The notes under the pieces are model-generated. The model did not search any database. It worked only from the letters and a program-made list of their open reading frames with translations, and had not been told where the DNA came from. A stretch of 64,000 bases of DNA from Symbiodinium natans (taxonomy: Eukaryota; Sar; Dinophyceae; Suessiales; Symbiodiniaceae), in contig CAJNDS010000557.1 of the NCBI GenBank assembly GCA_905221605.1, forward strand, positions 1,632,592 to 1,696,591. The letters are read 5' to 3'. Each line of letters begins with the position of its first letter. Position 1 is the stretch's first letter. This document shows positions 60,570-64,000 of the stretch, one piece after another. Made by a program: the position numbers and the translations under genes.

Positions 60570-63415
60570 AAGCGAAAACACGCGGGGCGTTGTTGTTTGT
60601 ATTGTCGGGGTTGCCATAGAGGTCGATCCAGGGTCTACAGTGCCCCAAACCCCAAACCACTAGCCCCCAAACCCTACACCCTAAACCCCAAACCCTAAAC
60701 CCCAAACCCTAAACCCCAAACCCTAAACCCTAAACCCCAAACCCCATACCCTAAACCCCAAACCCTAAACCCCAGACCCTAAACGCGAACTCCCAGACTC
60801 AGAATCGAGCCCTGCCCGAAGCCCGAATCGCAAAGCCCAAAAGCTTGCCAAAAGACAAGAGCCTTGCAGGGGGTTTAGGGTTTGGGGTTTGGGGTTTGGG
60901 GTTTAGGTTTAGGGTTTAGGCTGGGATTCCAATTCGATTGCGACCCTGAAATTTCGGGTTTGGGGTTTAGGGAAACATCGAAGCTTCAAATCGCCAGCCC
61001 TAGATCAGGTTTAGGAATGTGCCCCACTGTGCACAGAACAAGCCCAAAACAGAACAAGCCCATAAGTCCCACATACCTTGCAACCTAAGCCCTAAACCCT
61101 GAAACCATAAACCCTAGAAGCTTAGAACCCTAGCTCCCAGCCCTCAACCCTAAATCCCTGAACCCCAACCCCTAAACCCCAAACCCTAAACCCTCAACCC
61201 TGAACCCTGAACCCTAAACCCTGAACCCTGAACCCTAAACCCTGAACCCTAAACCCTTAACCCTAAGCCCAAAACCCTAAACCCAAGCCTGGCAGCACGC
61301 CAAGGAGTATGTTTTTGAGGAGCTCAGACTCGCTGCGGACATCATCGAGGAAACACAAGAGGCTAGGGTTTAGGGTTTAGGGTTTAAGATTTGGGGTTGG
61401 GGTTTGGGTTTAGGGTTTAGGTCTTCGGGCAGTTCAAGTTCTGGGTTGGGAGGTAGCCTTAAACTCTAAGACCAACACATCCAAAATTAGGGTTGGTGGG
61501 GGTGAGGCCTTCAGGGATATGTAGGGCTTGTAGCTGTTGGGATTTACTTCGCCAAAGAGCCGTGCTCTTTTCCTGTTGGGGCTGTTAAGTGTTGGTCTGC
61601 GGTCTTGCCGGGTTTCAGTGTGTGCTCATGGGCCTTCGCTTGAGACTGCTCCTTGAAGTTTATTGGGGGTTTGGGCTTAGGGTTCGTCAGGGTTTCGGGG
61701 TTGCGGCTTTCAGGGTTTAGTGCGTTGAGGGCTGCCCCCTGCCCACACCCCCCCCCCCCCTTCTTCCCCCCGAGCCCCTAATAAGCCAGTCTACAGTGCC
61801 CCAAACCCGAAACACTAATCCCCAAACCCTTCCCAAACCCCAAGCCCTACCCCTAAACCCTAAACACCAAACCCCACACCCGAAACCCCCAATCCCTTAA
61901 GCCTAAACCCGTAAATCCTAATCCCCAAACCCTAAACCCTAAATCCTAAACCCCAAGCCCTGAAGCCTGATGTCCCCCACTCGGCGGAGGCATGGCGCAC
62001 CTTTTTAAGCATCGCAACCTCGCGAGACGCCGCGGGTTCGCCGGTCGACATGGCTAAAGGGTTTCGGGTTTAGGGTTTAGGGTTTAGGGTTTCGGATTTA
62101 GGGTTTAGGGGAACACAAAAAAGGGAGTTTAGGGAGCTGGCCACCTGAACATCTTGAAAGTTTTAACTCTGGAATGTCTGCGCAAATTCATCGTGTCCCA
62201 GAACTTGTGTTTCATGTCTTGTGACCCCAAACCCAAGACTGGAAACCTTAACCCTGAAAGCCACCCCCCCCCCCCCCCCCCCAAACCCCGAACCCTGAAC
62301 TTTAACCCCTAAATCGTAGACGCTAGACCCTAAACTCAAACCCTAAACCCTAAACCCTAAGCCCTAAGCCCTAAGCCCTAAACCCTAAACCCTAAACCCT
62401 AAACCCTAAACCCTAAACCCTAAACCCTAAACCCCAAACCCCAAACCCTACCCTAGCGCGCCCTCAGCGCTTATCTTGAGCCCTAAACCCAACCAAAGGT
62501 GAGGCAATCTATGCCGCCATCTTCGACTCTGCCCCCACACTGCAAGGCCTGTTCAAGACGCCCCGGCCGGTGATGGCTACTGGGCCTACACTGAGTTTAG
62601 GGTTTCGGATTTAGGGTTTAGGATTTGGGGCTTAGGATTTGGGGCTTAGGATATAGGGTTTGGGGTTTAGGGTTTAGGGCTTCGGATGTCGGGTTCGGGG
62701 ATTTGGTCAGTGTGCCTACAGGCAAGTCCTGAACTGAACGTGGTGGCATCCACCCGATCACTTTTTGTGTTTCGGGCTTAGGGTGAACCCCCCCAACGAT
62801 TTTCTCATGTTCCCCTACTACACCCCCCCCCTCAGGTTCCCCCCAGAATTGAGGTTAGGAACCTAGGGGGGGGACACGCACCCGAGTGGAGGGTCTAGGG
62901 TTCAGGGTCGAAGCAACAGTCCATGGCTTCGACGCCCAGGCCATGCGCTTCATGAACGGCTTGCAGCTTGCCTTCAGAAGTCCGAAGCCGGATTTGGTGC
63001 CAGGGTATAGCAGATCGTGCCTTCTCCCCTAAAGAGAAACCCCCCCTAACGATATACGATATACGTACACTCAGCCCCCTGTTGTGGGGCGTAAACCTCC
63101 AAGTTAAGTTCCCTTTTTGGGTCCTACATCTAGTACGGCACCCTTTTAAAATCACCCGCACAGAAACCACTGCGTGGTGCTAAAACTGTAGACACATCAT
63201 GCGTCCGCATACCAACATGAAAATATGCTACCCTAAGCCCTCCATGTACCAATTTGGCGGTTCTGGCTTGTATTTACGGGCTATCACCTATGAATCTGTA
63301 GGGTTTGGGAGTCATGGGTAAGCCCTAAACTCGAAACACCTAGCTTCGTGCGGCGGCCCCCCCCCCCCCTCTCTTCCAAAATCGCCGTGTTTCCGGATGG
63401 CACGTGGGGCAAAGA
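56999..63415 (+). CDS. Eleven-exon gene model with globin-domain exons
   Basis: ATG at 56999 follows GTTCCAGTTTCAG, suitable for leader trans-splicing. Exons: 56999-57041, 57118-57161, 58422-58502, 59416-59501, 60182-60227, 61296-61367, 61990-62060, 62137-62192, 62499-62575, 62940-63004 and 63344-63415, all ten junctions in phase. The N-terminus is acidic (MADASPESDHDEAS, EETDYCIEDPADLLHEFEAW, EEDPDANPHYDTVELHIDEV), then IEVLEVNVRGPTWVE, HAKEYVFEELRLAADIIEET and AWRTFLSIATSRDAAGSPVD, then a globin-type segment. The first donor is G|GTAAGG. Most introns begin with TTTAGGG-type and end with CCCTAAA-type repeats. The model is incomplete at the 3' end. Exons 57118, 62137 and 63344 were chosen partly to satisfy phase and are the least certain; the globin part might be a separate gene. 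Confidence 0.5.
58246..58312. mobile_element. Small fold-back element in an intron
   Basis: Perfect 11-bp inverted ends TGTGGGCTCTT / AAGAGCCCACA around a 45-bp core (CAGGGTATATTAAGGGGTAT) shared with 4968-5038 and 21127-21170. Confidence 0.65.
58804..58850 (+). CDS. Possible Cys-rich exon
   Basis: Acceptor GATGCTGAAGCAG, HEIRRQVACCCKPCL, donor GG|GTGCGAG. It does not fit the phase of the surrounding model, so it may be chance or an alternative exon. Confidence 0.3.
58998..59082. mobile_element. Copy of the 90-bp dispersed repeat
   Basis: Contains CTCCCTTATTCTCGG and CAAAAAGGGCACCCTTTTCATTCCTAGGTTACTC-type text as in 23895-23985. Confidence 0.45.
59685..59705. repeat. TG microsatellite
   Basis: Short TG run. 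Confidence 0.9.
59961..60050. repeat. 17/18-bp tandem repeat
   Basis: Two GCGCCTGCAGGGCTTAGA units followed by two GCGGCTTAGGGCTTAGA units. Confidence 0.85.
60535..60571. repeat. CA then TA microsatellite
   Basis: About 11 CA units directly followed by TA units. Confidence 0.95.
60658..60785. repeat. 14-bp dimer array CCCTAAACCCCAAA
   Basis: CCCTAAA and CCCCAAA alternate, so the repeating unit is effectively 14 bp. Confidence 0.85.
62499..62575 (+). CDS. Globin-domain exon, N-terminal half
   Basis: EAIYAAIFDSAPTLQGLFKT then PRPVM matches a segment very common in dinoflagellate globin-domain proteins (typically AIYAAIF..APSLQ.LF..PR.V followed by AMRFMNGL). To join the next exon the donor must be GC (ATG|GCTACT), a known dinoflagellate donor type. 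CCCTAAA upstream; TTTAGGG units begin 20 bp after the donor. Recognition is from memory and not searched. Confidence 0.6.
62940..63004 (+). CDS. Globin-domain exon, following segment
   Basis: Acceptor CGACGCCCAG, then AMRFMNGLQLAFRSPKPDLV-P, donor GG|GTATAG. AMRFMNGL is the expected continuation of the exon at 62499. After LQ the sequence departs from the usual pattern. Confidence 0.55.
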
Positions 63416-63683
63416 GTTTAGGGTTTAGGGTTTGGGGTTTAGGGTTTGGGGTTTAGGGTTTAGGGTTTATAGGGTTTAGGGCAAGCATTGAAGATGCCGG
63501 GTGTTTTCTGAGCTGCTCATGGGTGCTTGGTTGCCCAGTGGTGCCCTTTACCTTCTTTGGGTTCTGGGTTCCCTTTAAAGGTGCCCTTAATACATCCTTT
63601 TGATACCGCTATAACCAGCACCTGCTGCCCTTTGCTACTGTATGGTACGATGTTGAGCGTGTATTATATGAGAGCGAGGACCC

Positions 63684-63760
63684 AGAGTGGACCCTTATTC
63701 CCTTTTTCTAGGGTTTAGGCCCTCTAAACCAAAAGGTACCGTGTTTATTCCTAGGCTTTT
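63684..63760. mobile_element. Copy of the 90-bp dispersed repeat
   Basis: GAGTGGACCCTTATTCCCTT ... TTTATTCCTAGGCTTTTC aligns with the 23895 element over its length. Confidence 0.5.
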
Positions 63761-63769
63761 CGGGGCCCT

Positions 63770-64000
63770 GCAGAGGTTAATCATTCCTAAGCCCTATCCT
63801 AGAAAGCCTAAACCCTAAACCCTAAACCCTTAACCCTAAACCCTATGTTTAGGGGGTGGGAGGCGGGGGCGGGGGGCGGGAGTCTCCTCTGCGGGCTACG
63901 ATGTTTGTTGCTCCCCCCCCCCAAAAAAAAAGAAGATTAATAGATGAACCAAAAACTAGAAGTATATAAATATAGATGAAAAAATTCAATGTAAATATAA
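63770..64000. other. End of window, no gene
   Basis: CCCTAAA array (63805-63845), a G-rich stretch, C and A runs, then AT-rich sequence. Confidence 0.4.

Overview
This window is almost certainly nuclear DNA of a dinoflagellate. The evidence is the very dense interspersion of Arabidopsis-type telomere repeats (TTTAGGG/CCCTAAA) and their variants, a ubiquitin-like plus RCC1-type repeat protein of a kind greatly expanded in dinoflagellates, a caspase-like protein, globin-domain exons, a relict-like copy of the dinoflagellate spliced leader, GT-AG and probable GC-AG introns, and coding sequence that lies almost entirely on the + strand (unidirectional gene order). The species cannot be named from sequence alone.

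Most of the window (1-11,000, 13,200-34,300, 37,300-48,600 and 50,600-64,000) alternates between short telomere-type arrays and unique GC-richer islands of roughly 45-200 bp. Island after island reads as an open frame on the + strand, starts after an AG (often behind a pyrimidine tract) and ends at a GT. Very often that GT is the first base pair of the repeat itself (G|GTTTAGGG), and the base run just upstream of the acceptor is a CCCTAAA array. I read these islands as exons, and the arrays as intron ends that form inverted telomere-type repeats. Exons of 15-40 codons each look coding only weakly. The case rests on reading phase carrying across successive islands: three gene models (17386-18854, 47626-49567 and 56999-63415) could be chained with consistent phases, and the last contains two adjoining exons recognisable as the dinoflagellate globin domain. 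Some frames were chosen with phase in mind, so RNA-seq is the proper test.

Three long uninterrupted coding blocks sit in repeat-free stretches. They are a caspase-like protein split by one frame change (11372-13155), the ubiquitin-like/RCC1-type protein (35399-36874) with a spliced-leader-like relic upstream and an A-rich tract downstream, which suggests an mRNA-derived copy, and the last exon of a protein with an Ig/cadherin-like (He_PIG-type) C-terminus (48843-49567).

Between genes there are fold-back (MITE-like) elements, tandem minisatellites, homopolymer C/G runs up to 26 bases, and a short reverse-transcriptase-like YVDD fragment. No tRNA, rRNA, CRISPR array or bacterial-type feature was seen. 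Functions of most exons are unknown.
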